Assembly (NCBI RefSeq): GCF_034424525.1
Contig: NZ_CP139979.1
Coordinates: 620,001 to 684,000 of the forward strand
Length of the DNA: 64,000 nucleotides
Source: Sphingobium yanoikuyae
GTDB lineage: Bacteria > Pseudomonadota > Alphaproteobacteria > Sphingomonadales > Sphingomonadaceae
Reading direction: 5' to 3'
In this document: positions 39,146 through 50,274 of the stretch, piece by piece
Numbering within the stretch: the stretch's first letter is position 1
Layout: each line of letters opens with the position of its first letter
Notes under the pieces: generated by a model
Databases searched by the model: none
What the model was told of the DNA's origin: nothing
What the model saw: the letters and a program-made list of their open reading frames with translations, nothing else
Position numbers and translations under genes: made by a program

Positions 39146-40969
39146 ATGTGCGGTATCATCGGAATTATTGGTAAGGATCAGGTCGCGGAACGACTGGTCG
39201 ATGGCCTCAAGCGGCTGGAATATCGCGGCTATGACAGTGCCGGCGTCGCGACCGTGCATGACGGCCGGATCGATCGCCGCCGGGCCGAGGGCAAGCTCAA
39301 CAATCTGGTCAAGGAACTTGGCCAGTCGCCGCTGGCCGGCACCACCGGCATCGCCCATACCCGCTGGGCCACCCATGGCGCGCCGACCACCAGCAATGCG
39401 CACCCGCATGCGACCGGCGAAGTGGCGCTGGTCCACAATGGCATCATCGAGAATTTCAAGCCGCTGCGCGACGAACTGATTGCCCGCGGCCGCACCTTCG
39501 ACAGCCAGACCGACACCGAAGTGGTCGCCCATCTGGTCAGCGAACTGGTGGAGCAGGGCGTGGCGCCGAAGGAGGCCGTGGCCCAGGTGCTGCCGCGCCT
39601 GCACGGTGCCTTCGCACTCGCCATCCTGTTCAAGAGCCATCCCGACATGCTGATAGGCGCACGCCTCGGCTCGCCGCTGGTCGTAGGCTATGGCGATGGC
39701 GAGACCTTCCTCGGCTCCGACGCGCTGGCGCTCGCCCCGCTGACCCAGCGCATCGCCTATCTGGACGAGGGCGACTGGGTCGTCATCACCAAGGATGGCG
39801 CCGAGATTTTCGACAAGGACAATAACCCGGTCGAACGCCCGGTCACCATTTCCGGCGTGTCCGGCGCGATGATCGACAAGGGCAATCACCGCCACTTCAT
39901 GCAGAAGGAAATCTATGAGCAGCCGGTCGTCGTGGCCCAGACGCTCAAGGCCTATCTGCAGCGGATGGATGATCGCGTGTCGCTGCCGATCCCCGATTTC
40001 GACCTGTCGACCATCCGCCGCGTCACCATCGTCGCCTGCGGCACCAGCTTCTATGCCGGCATGGTCGCGCGCTACTGGTTCGAACAATTCGCCCGCGTGC
40101 CGGTCGATTTGGATTTCGCCTCCGAGTTCCGCTATCGCGAGCCGGTGATGGAGGAGGGCGGCTTGGCCCTGTTCATCAGCCAGTCGGGCGAAACCGCCGA
40201 CACGCTCGCCGCGCTGCGCTATGCCCGCGCCCAGGGGCAGAAGATCGCCGTCGTCGTCAATGTGCCGACCAGCTCGATGGCGCGCGAGGCCGACCTGCTG
40301 CTGCCGACCCATGCCGGCCCGGAAATCGGCGTCGCCTCCACCAAGGCCTTCACCTGCCAGCTTGCCGTGCTCGCTGCCTTCGCCGCCAATCTGGCGCGGG
40401 CCAAGGGCAAGCTCAGCGCCAAGGATGAGAAGGAAATTGTCCGTCACCTCGCCGAAGCGCCCGCCGCGATCAACGGTGCGCTCGCCTATGACGAGGCGAT
40501 CGAGGCGATGGCCCATCATATCGTGCCGGCGCGCGATGTCCTGTATCTCGGCCGCGGCACCGACTATCCGCTGGCGCTGGAAGGGGCGCTCAAGCTCAAG
40601 GAAATCAGCTATATCCATGCCGAAGGCTATGCCGCCGGCGAGATGAAGCATGGCCCGATCGCGCTGATCGACGAACTGGTGCCGGTGATCTGCATCGCGC
40701 CCAGCGGCCCCCTGTTCGAAAAGACCGTCAGCAACATGCAGGAGGTGCAGGCGCGCGGCGGCAAGGTGGTGCTGATTTCCGACTATGACGGGGTGCAGGC
40801 GGCGGGCGAGGGGTGCCTCGCGACCATCACCATGCCCAAGGTCCACCCGCTGATCGCGCCGATGGTCTATGCCGTGCCGGTGCAACTGCTCGCCTATCAT
40901 GTCGCCGTGCTCAAGGGCACCGACGTCGATCAGCCGCGCAACCTGGCGAAGAGCGTCACGGTCGAGTGA
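39146..40969 (+). CDS. glmS: Glutamine-fructose-6-phosphate aminotransferase
   Basis: First committed step of the UDP-GlcNAc pathway. 607 residues. The N-terminal Cys2 nucleophile starts MCGIIGIIG, with THTRWATHG-type sequence (here IAHTRWATHGAPT). Two SIS domains follow (ACGTSFYAG, FISQSGETADTLAALR, TDYPLALEGALKLKEISYIHAEGYAAGEMKHGPIALI), ending in LAKSVTVE. No riboswitch-like fold is apparent upstream. Groups with glmU. Confidence 0.97.
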   Translation: MCGIIGIIGKDQVAERLVDGLKRLEYRGYDSAGVATVHDGRIDRRRAEGKLNNLVKELGQSPLAGTTGIAHTRWATHGAPTTSNAHPHATGEVALVHNGIIENFKPLRDELIARGRTFDSQTDTEVVAHLVSELVEQGVAPKEAVAQVLPRLHGAFALAILFKSHPDMLIGARLGSPLVVGYGDGETFLGSDALALAPLTQRIAYLDEGDWVVITKDGAEIFDKDNNPVERPVTISGVSGAMIDKGNHRHFMQKEIYEQPVVVAQTLKAYLQRMDDRVSLPIPDFDLSTIRRVTIVACGTSFYAGMVARYWFEQFARVPVDLDFASEFRYREPVMEEGGLALFISQSGETADTLAALRYARAQGQKIAVVVNVPTSSMAREADLLLPTHAGPEIGVASTKAFTCQLAVLAAFAANLARAKGKLSAKDEKEIVRHLAEAPAAINGALAYDEAIEAMAHHIVPARDVLYLGRGTDYPLALEGALKLKEISYIHAEGYAAGEMKHGPIALIDELVPVICIAPSGPLFEKTVSNMQEVQARGGKVVLISDYDGVQAAGEGCLATITMPKVHPLIAPMVYAVPVQLLAYHVAVLKGTDVDQPRNLAKSVTVE

Positions 40970-40977
40970 GCCGGGCC

Positions 40978-41006
40978 GCCCCTGCCGTCATGATGGCAGG
41001 GGCTTT
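40978..41006 (+). terminator. Terminator between glmS and the convergent GNAT-nitrilase gene
   Basis: GCCCCTGCC (40978-40986) pairs with GGCAGGGGC (40995-41003), followed by only TTT. The convergent position supports a role for both genes. Confidence 0.65.
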
Positions 41007-41023
41007 GGCTGCCGCGGCTTCGA

Positions 41024-42637
41024 TCAGCCGCCACCGGGCGAATTATGGCCACCCGCCGGCACCGGGCCGCCGCTTGGCGCGTGGCTGTGGTCGGGATTGC
41101 TGTCCCAGTCGATATGATAGAGGTCGAAGCGGCGGTCGCGCAGGTTGCGGACCGTGCCTTCGGCCCGCGCCCAGCTGAGGTCGGCCAGGTTCACGTCCGC
41201 CATGGTCAGCGTCTCGACATTTTCGCTCGCCTCGGCCGCGATGCCGTCCCGCGCGAAGGGCAGGTCGCACGGCGTCAGGATCGCGCTCTGGGCATATTGG
41301 ATGTCCATATTGTCGACGTTCGGCAGATTGCCGACATTGCCCGACATCACGACATAGCATTGATTCTCGATCGCGCGGGCCTGCGCGCAATAGCGCACGC
41401 GCATATAGCCCAGGCGCGAGTCGGTGCAGAAGGGGACGAAGATGATGCGCGCGCCCTGGTCGACCAGTCGGCGGGCCAGTTCGGGAAATTCGCTGTCATA
41501 ACAGATCAGCACGCCGATCGGGCCGCAGTCGGTCTGGATCACGTCGAGCGCGTCGCCGCCCTTGATGTTCCACCAGAAGGCTTCGTTGGGGGTCGGGTGG
41601 ATCTTTTCCTGGGTGTGGACCGATCCGTCGCGCAGCGCGACATAGGCGATATTCTGGATGTCGCCATCGTCGGCGCGGGTCGGGTGCGATCCGCCGATGA
41701 TGTTGATATTATATTCCAGCGCCATCCGCGTCAGTTCCTTGGTCAGGCGCGGGGTATAGCCGGTCAGCTTGTCGATCGCCTCGATCGGGGAGAGCTTCTT
41801 GGTCTCGAAGGAGAGCAGGGGCAGGGTGAACAGTTCGGGGAAGACGATGAAGTCCGACCGATAATCGGCCGCCACGTCGACGAAATATTCGATGTTGCGG
41901 ACGAACTCGTCGAAATCCTTCACCGCGCGCGCCTGGAGCTGGCAGGTGGCGAGGCGGACGCTTTCGACGCCGCGCGGCACCCGCATTTCGGGTGCCTCGT
42001 CCGGGTCGACATAGGGGTTGCGCCAGACCAGATGCGCGGCATGGCCATCCGACTGCTTGTCTTCGGGCAGGTAATTTTCCAGCACGCCCAGCGGTTCGAA
42101 CTGGTTCTTCAACTGGAAGCTGATGACCTGGTCGCGCAGCTTGCCGCTGACCACCTTTTCCAGATAGTCGGCCGGGCTGCCGGCGCGGCGCTTGGCGCGG
42201 GCATAGCCGGGCATGCGGCCCGCAATGACGATGCCGTGCAGGTCCAGTTCCTCGGCCAGTTCCTTGCGCTCGTCATAGAGGCGCTGGCCGATGCGCAGCC
42301 CGCGCAGCTTGGGATCGACCGCCATTTCATAGCCATAAAGCCATTCGCCTGCTGCGCTGTGGCGGGTGCCGAAACCGTTGGCGGTGATCTCCTCCCAGTC
42401 ATGATGGGAAAAGGCCATCGCCTTGCTGACGCGCATGGTGGCGCAATAGCCCACGACCTTGCTGTCATAGAGGGCGACGAAGCAGCCATTGGGGAAATTG
42501 TTGATCTGGCCGCGGATGGTGGCCAGCGAATAATTGGGCATGCCGGGATAGGCGCGGGCGATCAGCCGCTGGATGCCGCGCACATCGCCGGGCACCGCCG
42601 CCCGGACTTCCAGGCGCTTCTTGGCTGTCGTGGTCAT
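41024..42637 (-). CDS. GNAT acetyltransferase fused to carbon-nitrogen hydrolase
   Basis: 537 residues. Residues 1-200 are GNAT-like (LEVRAAVPGDVRGIQRLIARAYPGMPNYSL, then LRGLRIGQRLYDER as the acetyl-CoA loop). Residues about 225-510 are a nitrilase-superfamily amidase with its triad: Glu in VFPELFTLP (about 264), Lys in EKIHPTPNE (about 343), Cys in GVLICYDSEFPE (about 377). ATG 42637 is preceded by GGGAG. The fusion recurs in many bacteria; substrate unknown. Confidence 0.88.
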   Translation of the reverse strand: MTTTAKKRLEVRAAVPGDVRGIQRLIARAYPGMPNYSLATIRGQINNFPNGCFVALYDSKVVGYCATMRVSKAMAFSHHDWEEITANGFGTRHSAAGEWLYGYEMAVDPKLRGLRIGQRLYDERKELAEELDLHGIVIAGRMPGYARAKRRAGSPADYLEKVVSGKLRDQVISFQLKNQFEPLGVLENYLPEDKQSDGHAAHLVWRNPYVDPDEAPEMRVPRGVESVRLATCQLQARAVKDFDEFVRNIEYFVDVAADYRSDFIVFPELFTLPLLSFETKKLSPIEAIDKLTGYTPRLTKELTRMALEYNINIIGGSHPTRADDGDIQNIAYVALRDGSVHTQEKIHPTPNEAFWWNIKGGDALDVIQTDCGPIGVLICYDSEFPELARRLVDQGARIIFVPFCTDSRLGYMRVRYCAQARAIENQCYVVMSGNVGNLPNVDNMDIQYAQSAILTPCDLPFARDGIAAEASENVETLTMADVNLADLSWARAEGTVRNLRDRRFDLYHIDWDSNPDHSHAPSGGPVPAGGHNSPGGG

Positions 42638-42662
42638 TCTTCGCTCCCGTCGCATCAATCCG

Positions 42663-42697
42663 AAAAGGAAAAGGCGGCGCCGGGATGCGGCGCCGCC
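42663..42697 (-). terminator. Rho-independent terminator downstream of icd
   Basis: Read on the minus strand, GGCGGCGCC pairs perfectly with GGCGCCGCC around GCATCCC and is followed by TTTTCCTTTT. It lies between icd and the GNAT-nitrilase gene. Confidence 0.85.
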
Positions 42698-42756
42698 TCG
42701 TTCCGTTTCCGTATTGAAAGCTTCAGGAAGCGATCAGTTCCGGTAAAAAGCCTTTA

Positions 42757-43977
42757 TCAGGCCCACTTGGCCATTTCGGCTTCCAGATTGACGCGGATCG
42801 CCTCGAAGAACTGCTCCGTGGTCATCCAGGCCTGATCCGGGCCGATCAGCAGGGCCAGATCCTTGGTCATCGCGCCGCCTTCGACGGTCTTGATGCAGAC
42901 CTGCTCCAGCGTCTCGGCGAACTTCACGACGTCCGGCGTATCGTCGAACTTGCCGCGGAACGACAGGCCCTGGGTCCAGGCGAAGATCGAGGCGATCGGG
43001 TTGGTCGAGGTCGCCTTGCCCTGCTGGTGCTGGCGATAGTGGCGGGTGACGGTGCCGTGCGCGGCTTCGGCTTCCACGGTCTTGCCATCGGGCGACAGCA
43101 GGACCGAGGTCATCAGGCCGAGCGAGCCGAAGCCCTGGGCCACGGTGTCCGACTGGACGTCGCCGTCATAATTCTTGCAGGCCCAGACGAACTTGCCGCT
43201 CCACTTCAGCGCCGACGCGACCATGTCGTCGATCAGGCGATGTTCGTAGACGATGCCGGCCGCCTTGAACTTGTCGGCGAATTCGGCGTCGAACACTTCC
43301 TGGAACAGATCCTTGAAGCGGCCGTCATAGGCCTTGAGGATGGTGTTCTTGGTCGACAGATAGACGGGCCAGCCGCGGTTCAGGCCATAGTTGAAGCTGG
43401 CCTTGGCGAAATCGCGGATCGATTCGTCGAGATTGTACATGCCCATGGCAACGCCGGCGCTGGGGAATTCGAACACTTCATATTCGAGTTCCTCGCCATT
43501 GGTGCCGACCCACTTCATGGTCAGCGTACCGGCGCCGGGCACCTTGAAATCGGTGGCCTTATACTGGTCGCCAAAGGCGTGACGGCCGACGACGATCGGG
43601 TCGGTCCAGCCCGGAACCAGGCGGGGGACATTCTTGATGACGATCGGTTCGCGGAACACGACGCCGCCCAGGATGTTGCGGATCGTGCCGTTGGGCGACT
43701 TCCACATCTTCTTGAGGCCGAATTCCTCGACGCGCGCTTCGTCGGGGGTGATGGTGGCGCACTTCACGCCGACGCCATATTCCTTGATCGCGTTGGCCGC
43801 GTCGATCGTGATCTGGTCGCTGGTCTCGTCGCGCTTCTCGACCGACAGGTCATAATATTTCAGGTCGACGTCGAGATAGGGGAGAATGAGGCGCTCACGG
43901 ATCCATTCCCAGATGATGCGGGTCATTTCGTCGCCGTCGATTTCCACGACGGGGTTTTTCACCTTGATCTTCGCCAT
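42757..43977 (-). CDS. icd: NADP-dependent isocitrate dehydrogenase
   Basis: Oxidatively decarboxylates isocitrate to 2-oxoglutarate. 406 residues of the eukaryote-like homodimeric type: [17 protein letters not shown] at the start, [21 protein letters not shown] with the substrate serine, and [21 protein letters not shown] with the metal-binding aspartates. Followed by a strong terminator. The 197 bases to the divergent psd are probably promoter; no sdhB/mdh-type TGCAA dyad is clear there. Confidence 0.96.
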   Translation of the reverse strand: MAKIKVKNPVVEIDGDEMTRIIWEWIRERLILPYLDVDLKYYDLSVEKRDETSDQITIDAANAIKEYGVGVKCATITPDEARVEEFGLKKMWKSPNGTIRNILGGVVFREPIVIKNVPRLVPGWTDPIVVGRHAFGDQYKATDFKVPGAGTLTMKWVGTNGEELEYEVFEFPSAGVAMGMYNLDESIRDFAKASFNYGLNRGWPVYLSTKNTILKAYDGRFKDLFQEVFDAEFADKFKAAGIVYEHRLIDDMVASALKWSGKFVWACKNYDGDVQSDTVAQGFGSLGLMTSVLLSPDGKTVEAEAAHGTVTRHYRQHQQGKATSTNPIASIFAWTQGLSFRGKFDDTPDVVKFAETLEQVCIKTVEGGAMTKDLALLIGPDQAWMTTEQFFEAIRVNLEAEMAKWA

Positions 43978-44174
43978 AGCGCCTATTCGCCTTCTTCTCT
44001 TGGGTGGAATTATGGGGACGCCCTACGGCCTGCGCCGCCAATGTTCAACCGTCCAGCGCCGGATTTCCGGCCGATCATGCGATGCATGCGCAAGACTGTT
44101 GTGCGATGCGCGTTCATGCCGGGAGCCAAGGACGGGGATCGTCGTTGTCAGGATCAATGTCTCCCCCTAAAGAC

Positions 44175-44915
44175 ATGCCCATGGAAAATGACGAGATCAC
44201 GATTGCCGCAGGCGGCAATGTCAAATGGCGCTTCCCCTCGGTCCATCCCGAAGGGGTGAAGTTCGGCGCGATCGCGGCTGCGATCACCGGCCTGTTCTTC
44301 GTGATGGGCTGGGAAATCATCGGCTGGCTGATGCTGATGGTCACCATCTGGGTGCTGGCCTTCTTCCGCGATCCGATCCGCGCTGTGCCGCAGGATGAAG
44401 GCGCGATCATCGCCCCGGCGGATGGCCTGGTGACTCTGATCCAGCGTGTGCCGCCGCCGCGCGAGATGGCCGGCCCTGATGGCCTGGGCGATCAGCCGCT
44501 GATCCGCGTGTCGATTTTCATGAGCGTGTTCGACGTCCATATCAACCGTACCCCGATCGGCGGCACGGTGAAGGCCGTCACCTATATTTCGGGCAAGTTC
44601 CTCAACGCCGATCTCGACAAGGCGAGCGAGGATAATGAGCGCCAGCATATCCTGGTCGAGCGTCATGACGGCCTGCGCGTCGGCTTCACCCAGATTGCCG
44701 GCCTTGTCGCGCGCCGCATCGTACCCTTCGTCAAGCCGGGCGACATGGTCGCCGCCGGCCAGCGCATCGGCCTCATCCGCTTTGGCAGCCGTGTCGATGT
44801 CTATCTGCCCGCTGGCACCGCGCCGCGCGTGATCCTGGGCCAGCGCACCGTCGCGGGCGAGACGATCCTGGGCCAGATCGGCGATCGCCGCGTGATCGCG
44901 GGCATCCAGCAGTGA
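44175..44915 (+). CDS. psd: Phosphatidylserine decarboxylase
   Basis: Makes phosphatidylethanolamine at the inner membrane. 246 residues, the short, archaeal-like form. Two hydrophobic segments near residues 30-65, [38 protein letters not shown], and the self-cleavage site [11 protein letters not shown], where the Ser becomes the pyruvoyl group. ATGs at 44157, 44175 and 44181 compete; 44175 gives the usual short N-terminus but 44157 has AGGA upstream. Coupled to pssA by a GTGA overlap. Confidence 0.92.
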   Translation: MPMENDEITIAAGGNVKWRFPSVHPEGVKFGAIAAAITGLFFVMGWEIIGWLMLMVTIWVLAFFRDPIRAVPQDEGAIIAPADGLVTLIQRVPPPREMAGPDGLGDQPLIRVSIFMSVFDVHINRTPIGGTVKAVTYISGKFLNADLDKASEDNERQHILVERHDGLRVGFTQIAGLVARRIVPFVKPGDMVAAGQRIGLIRFGSRVDVYLPAGTAPRVILGQRTVAGETILGQIGDRRVIAGIQQ

Positions 44916-45679
44916 GGCAGCGTCGCGCCGTTCCGCGCGGGCTGCGGCGCGGCATCACGCTGCGCATGCTGGCACCCAATGCGGTGACGGCGATGGCGCT
45001 GTGCTTCGGCCTCACCGGCGTGCGCTACGGCATTTCGGGCGAGTGGGAACGGGCGGTATTGTCCATCCTGTTCGCCGGCGTGCTCGACGGACTGGACGGC
45101 CGGATCGCCCGGATGTTGCGGGGCGAGAGCCGCTTTGGCGCCGAACTGGATTCGCTGTCCGATTCGATTGCCTTCGGAGTCGCGCCGGCGCTGATCCTCT
45201 ATCTCTGGTCGCTGCACGCCATGCCGAAATTCGGCTGGATCTTCGCGCTCGCCCATGCCCTGTCCTGCGCGCTGCGCCTGGCGCGGTTCAACGCCAATAT
45301 CGATGTCGAGGAGCAGCCGCACAAATCGGCCGGCTTCCTGACCGGCGTGCCGGCGCCGGCCGGTGCGGGCCTCACCTTCGTGCCGCTCTATCTGTGGATG
45401 GTGACGGGCGAAGAGATTTTCCGCGCCTGGTATGTGGTCGCGCCCTGGACCGCGTTCGTGGCCTTCCTGATGATCTCCAGCATCGCCACCTATAGCTGGT
45501 CGGCGCTGCGGCTGCGCAAGCGCATCCGGCTGGAACTCATCGCCTTTGTCGGCCTGTTGGCGGCGGCGCTGGCGACCCAGCCCTGGCTCACTCTGCTGTT
45601 GATCTGCGGCGTCTATGTGCTGCTGATTCCGTTCGGCATCCTGTCCTACGCGAAGGTGCGCAAGCAGCCTGTTGGCTGA
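44912..45679 (+). CDS. pssA: CDP-diacylglycerol-serine O-phosphatidyltransferase
   Basis: Makes phosphatidylserine, the substrate of the psd product. 255 residues, multi-spanning. The CDP-AP motif D-x2-DG-x2-AR-x8-G-x3-D-x3-D is complete (DGLDGRIAR ... GAELDSLSD, about residues 59-84). The start is GTG at 44912 inside the psd stop. The psd-pssA order is common in alphaproteobacteria. Confidence 0.94.
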   Translation: MRQRRAVPRGLRRGITLRMLAPNAVTAMALCFGLTGVRYGISGEWERAVLSILFAGVLDGLDGRIARMLRGESRFGAELDSLSDSIAFGVAPALILYLWSLHAMPKFGWIFALAHALSCALRLARFNANIDVEEQPHKSAGFLTGVPAPAGAGLTFVPLYLWMVTGEEIFRAWYVVAPWTAFVAFLMISSIATYSWSALRLRKRIRLELIAFVGLLAAALATQPWLTLLLICGVYVLLIPFGILSYAKVRKQPVG

Positions 45680-45693
45680 GCCTTATGCCCCGT

Positions 45694-45930
45694 TCAGGCA
45701 GCGAGGGCGCTGCCGGGCAGGGCGGGGGCGGACAGGGTGGCGCCGCGGGCCGGCTGGCGCACGCGGTTCCGCGTGATGCGGATATGATAGACGGGCGGGG
45801 TCTGGGGAATCGGCTCGAACAGCAAAGCTGCCGCCATCTTCTGATGATAGAGCGCAAACATCCAGGCAATGGTGCCGACCGCCAGCAGGAAGGCGGCGGA
45901 GAAAATGGTCGCTGCAACAATGGTGAACAT
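45694..45930 (-). CDS. Small membrane protein, unknown
   Basis: 78 residues. One hydrophobic segment (IVAATIFSAAFLLAVGTIAWMFALY) and a Pro/Arg-rich tail. Its position, convergent with pssA, and ATG with a clean N-terminus make it plausible. I cannot name it. Confidence 0.5.
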   Translation of the reverse strand: MFTIVAATIFSAAFLLAVGTIAWMFALYHQKMAAALLFEPIPQTPPVYHIRITRNRVRQPARGATLSAPALPGSALAA

Positions 45931-46047
45931 GGCCGCTGACTTTCTATCTTGCCATTTGCACGCTTAGGCTCACTATGTCGGTGCAAACGGGCGTTTAGAC
46001 TGTTTGTTCCATCTGTTCACTTTATGTTCTCATATTGAGAGCGAGTC

Positions 46048-46070
46048 AACCCCTTGCGCAACGGGGTTTT
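46048..46070 (+). promoter_or_regulatory. Terminator-like hairpin in the rpsB leader
   Basis: AACCCC-TTG pairs with CAA-GGGGTT (one bulged C), then TTTT. It lies 118 bases before rpsB, so it could end upstream transcription or form part of an autoregulatory leader for S2. Confidence 0.45.
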
Positions 46071-46187
46071 GGGCGTTAAAGGCGCGCCCATTCCACATGG
46101 GAATCGACATATCCGGTGCCGGACGGGTCTTTGAGACCATCCAAGGTTCCTGATTCCCAGAGGTAGCAACCGGAAGGAGAAATGATT

Positions 46188-46946
46188 ATGGCGACCCCCG
46201 TCGTCACCATGCAGCAATTGATCGAGGCTGGCGCCCACTTCGGCCACCAGACCCACCGCTGGAACCCGCGGATGAAGCCGTACATCTTCGGCGACCGCAA
46301 CGGCATCCACATCCTTGACCTGTCGCAGACCGTGCCGCTCTTCGCGCGCGCCCTCGACTTCGTGTCGGCCACCGTCGCCGGCGGCGGCAAGGTTCTGTTC
46401 GTCGGCACCAAGCGCCAGGCCCAGGATCCGATCGCCGAAGCCGCCCGCAAGTCGGGCCAGCACTTCGTCAACCACCGCTGGCTGGGCGGCATGCTCACCA
46501 ACTGGAAGACCATCTCGGGCTCGATCAAGCGCCTGAAGACCCTCGAAGAGAAGCTGTCGGGCGATACCCACGGCTTCACCAAGAAGGAAGTCCTCCAGAT
46601 GACCCGCGAGCGTGAGAAGCTGGAACTGTCGCTGGGCGGCATCCGTGACATGAACGGCATCCCCGATGTCATGTTCGTGATCGACGCCAACAAGGAAGAG
46701 CTGGCGATCAAGGAAGCCAACACCCTGGGTATCCCGGTTGTCGCCATCCTCGACTCGAACGTCTCGCCCGATGGCATCGCCTTCCCGGTTCCGGCGAACG
46801 ATGACGCCAGCCGCGCCATCCGCCTCTACTGCGACGCCGTTGCCGCCGCCGCCACCAAGGGCAACCGTGGTGCGCAGCAGGCTTCGGGCATCGACATGGG
46901 CGCTCTGGACGAGCCCGAGGCCGAAGAGGTCGTCGCGCAGGCCTGA
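46188..46946 (+). CDS. rpsB: 30S ribosomal protein S2
   Basis: 252 residues. [28 protein letters not shown] and [14 protein letters not shown] are diagnostic for S2. Two close ATGs exist (46182 and 46188). The second is favoured because AAGGAG ends 9 bases before it but only 3 before the first. tsf follows 105 bases later. Confidence 0.98.
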   Translation: MATPVVTMQQLIEAGAHFGHQTHRWNPRMKPYIFGDRNGIHILDLSQTVPLFARALDFVSATVAGGGKVLFVGTKRQAQDPIAEAARKSGQHFVNHRWLGGMLTNWKTISGSIKRLKTLEEKLSGDTHGFTKKEVLQMTREREKLELSLGGIRDMNGIPDVMFVIDANKEELAIKEANTLGIPVVAILDSNVSPDGIAFPVPANDDASRAIRLYCDAVAAAATKGNRGAQQASGIDMGALDEPEAEEVVAQA

Positions 46947-47051
46947 TCCGCGGTCTTCGAACTGCAAGAATGACAGGCTAGGGCGCGGTCCATTACGGAG
47001 CGCGCCCTAGTGCTTATCTGATTAAACCCCTTTTGATTTAGGAGCCTCAAC

Positions 47052-47978
47052 ATGGCCGAGATTACCGCTGCCGCCGTCAAGGAACTGCGCGACCGTTCGG
47101 GCGCGGGCATGATGGATTGCAAGAAGGCCCTCACCGAAGCCAATGGCGACATCGAAGCGGCGACCGACTGGCTGCGCGCCAAGGGTCTGGCTGCTGCCCA
47201 GAAGAAGTCGAGCCGCACCGCTGCTGAAGGCCTGGTCGGCGTTGCCGTCGCCGGCACCAAGGGCGTTGCCGTCGAAGTGAACAGCGAAACCGACTTCGTT
47301 GCCAAGAACGACCAGTTCCAGGACTTCGTTCGCACCGTGTCGACCGTTGCGCTGGAATCGGGCGCGGCTGACGCCGAAGCCCTGTCGGCCCAGCCGCACC
47401 CCGCCGGCGGCACCATCGCCGAAAAGCTGGTCGCCAACATCGCCACCATCGGCGAAAACCAGAATCTGCGTCGCGTCGCTCACGTCGAAGTGGCCGAAGG
47501 CGTCGTCGTGCCCTACGTGCACAACGCTGCTGCGCCGGGCCTCGGCAAGATCGGCGTGCTCGTCGCGCTCGAAGGCGATGCCCCCGCCGACGTTCTGGAG
47601 CCGCTGGGCAAGCAGCTGGCCATGCACATCGCCGCTGCCTTCCCGCTGGCCCTGTCGGCTGACGACATCGATCCGGCCCTGCTGGAGCGTGAGCGCGCGA
47701 TCGCCGCTGAAAAGGCTGCCGAATCGGGCAAGCCCGCCGAAATCGTCGCCAAGATGGTCGACGGTGCGGTCGCCAAGTTCGCCAAGGAGCAGGCCCTGCT
47801 CTCGCAGCTGTTCGTGATGGACAACAAGACCCCGATCGCCGACGTCGTCGCCAAGGCGGCCAAGGATGCCGGCAAGTCGATCTCGCTCAAGTCCTATGTC
47901 CGCTTCCAGCTGGGCGAAGGCATCGAGAAGGAAGTCAGCGACTTCGCCGCCGAAGTGGCTGCTGCCGCCGGCGCCTGA
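47052..47978 (+). CDS. tsf: Elongation factor Ts
   Basis: Nucleotide exchange factor for EF-Tu. 308 residues. The N-terminal UBA-like helix [25 protein letters not shown] and the TDF motif [11 protein letters not shown] are present. An in-frame terminator-like hairpin follows 29 bases later. Same order as in most proteobacteria. Confidence 0.98.
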   Translation: MAEITAAAVKELRDRSGAGMMDCKKALTEANGDIEAATDWLRAKGLAAAQKKSSRTAAEGLVGVAVAGTKGVAVEVNSETDFVAKNDQFQDFVRTVSTVALESGAADAEALSAQPHPAGGTIAEKLVANIATIGENQNLRRVAHVEVAEGVVVPYVHNAAAPGLGKIGVLVALEGDAPADVLEPLGKQLAMHIAAAFPLALSADDIDPALLERERAIAAEKAAESGKPAEIVAKMVDGAVAKFAKEQALLSQLFVMDNKTPIADVVAKAAKDAGKSISLKSYVRFQLGEGIEKEVSDFAAEVAAAAGA

Positions 47979-48007
47979 TCGCCGATCGAGCGACAAGCAA
48001 AGGGAAG

Positions 48008-48032
48008 GGGCGTCCTGCGGGGCGCCCTTTTT
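48008..48032 (+). terminator. Terminator after tsf
   Basis: GGGCGTCC (48008-48015) pairs with GGGCGCCC (48020-48027; one G-U) around TGCG, followed by TTTTT. Confidence 0.9.
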
Positions 48033-48204
48033 CTATGAGAGCGTGGTGCGTTCGGCGGTCGGCGCCGGTCGGGCCGGGCGCCATCGGTGCCGCTTTCTCC
48101 ATGAAGAGGCTGGAGCGCACGACAAACGCCCCTTGGCATCGCGCTTTACCGCCTCTAATGTCCCGGCCGCTTCCCCTGCCAACCATCAAGGATTCTTGCC
48201 CCAC

Positions 48205-48930
48205 ATGACCCGGCCAGCCTTCAAACGCATCCTGCTGAAATTGTCGGGCGAGGTGCTGATGGGGTCCGGCCAGTTCGGCATCGATCCCGAGACCGTCGAT
48301 CGCGTCGCTGGCGAAATCGCCGCCGCTAAGGATGCGGGCTTCGAACTGTGCGTGGTCGTGGGTGGCGGCAACATCTTCCGCGGCCTTGCCGGCGCGGCCA
48401 AGGGCTTCGACCGCACCAGCGCCGACTATATGGGCATGCTGGCGACCGTGATGAACGCGCTGGCGGTGCAGAATGCGCTGGAAAAGATCGGCTGCGACAC
48501 CCGCGTTCAGTCGGCCATTCCGATGGCGTCGGTGTGTGAGCCCTATATCCGGCGCAAGGCCGTGCGCCACATGGAGAAGGGCCGGATCGTGATCTTCGCG
48601 GCGGGCACCGGCAATCCCTTCTTCACCACCGATACCACCGCAGCCCTGCGCGCAGCGGAAATGAACTGCGACGCGCTGTTCAAGGGCACCAGTGTCGATG
48701 GCATCTATGACGCCGATCCCAAGAAGGTGGCGGACGCCACCCGCTATGAGGCGATCAGCTTCGACCAGGTGCTGACCGACAATCTCAAGGTCATGGACGC
48801 CAGCGCGATCGCGCTGTGTCGTGAAAATCATATTCCCATCGTCGTCTTCAACATCCGCGAGGAAGGCAACCTGGCCAAGGTGCTGGCGGGTGAAGGCACC
48901 GCGACGATCGTGCAAAATCAGGAGCGCTAA
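48205..48930 (+). CDS. pyrH: UMP kinase
   Basis: Phosphorylates UMP to UDP. 241 residues; hexameric family. [15 protein letters not shown] (residues 6-20), [11 protein letters not shown] and [19 protein letters not shown] are typical. The ATG at 48205 is the family start; the upstream frame runs into tsf sequence. frr begins 2 bases after the stop. Confidence 0.97.
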   Translation: MTRPAFKRILLKLSGEVLMGSGQFGIDPETVDRVAGEIAAAKDAGFELCVVVGGGNIFRGLAGAAKGFDRTSADYMGMLATVMNALAVQNALEKIGCDTRVQSAIPMASVCEPYIRRKAVRHMEKGRIVIFAAGTGNPFFTTDTTAALRAAEMNCDALFKGTSVDGIYDADPKKVADATRYEAISFDQVLTDNLKVMDASAIALCRENHIPIVVFNIREEGNLAKVLAGEGTATIVQNQER

Positions 48931-48932
48931 TA

Positions 48933-49490
48933 ATGGCCCAGTATAACAAGTCCGACCTCGAACGCCGCATGGCCGGCGCAATCGAAGCGCTGAAGGGCGA
49001 TCTCACCGGTCTGCGCACCGGCCGCGCCAATGTGCAGCTGCTCGATCCCGTCATGGTCACCGTCTATGGCGCCAACATGCCGCTGAACCAGGTCGCCACC
49101 GTGTCGGCGCCCGAGCCGCGCATGCTGTCGGTCCAGGTGTGGGACAAGGCCAATGTCGGCCCCTGCGACAAGGCGATCCGTTCGGCGGGCCTGGGCCTCA
49201 ACCCGATCGTCGACGGCCAGACGCTGCGCCTGCCGATCCCCGACCTGACCGAGGAACGCCGCAAGGAACTGGCCAAGCTCGCCAGCAAATATGCCGAAGG
49301 CGCGCGCGTCGCCGTCCGCAACGTCCGTCGCGACGGCATGGACAGCCTGAAGACCGACGAGAAGAAGGGCGAGATCAGCGAAGACGAGCGCAAGCGTCTG
49401 GAAACCGAAGTCCAGAAGCTGACCGACGCCACCATCGTGGATATCGACGCGGCCGCTTCGGCCAAGGAAAAGGAAATCCTCGGCCAGTAA
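48933..49490 (+). CDS. frr: Ribosome recycling factor
   Basis: 185 residues. [59 protein letters not shown] match RRF throughout. Two bases after pyrH, so coupled. It splits ribosomes after termination with EF-G. Confidence 0.98.
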   Translation: MAQYNKSDLERRMAGAIEALKGDLTGLRTGRANVQLLDPVMVTVYGANMPLNQVATVSAPEPRMLSVQVWDKANVGPCDKAIRSAGLGLNPIVDGQTLRLPIPDLTEERRKELAKLASKYAEGARVAVRNVRRDGMDSLKTDEKKGEISEDERKRLETEVQKLTDATIVDIDAAASAKEKEILGQ

Positions 49491-49533
49491 GCCGGGGCTT
49501 TTCTTTCGCGGCCAAAGCACGCATTCCTATCTG

Positions 49534-50270
<737 letters not shown>

Positions 50271-50274
<4 letters not shown>

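Noticed and set aside
39110..40900. 596-codon minus-strand open frame
   Set aside because: Antisense to glmS.
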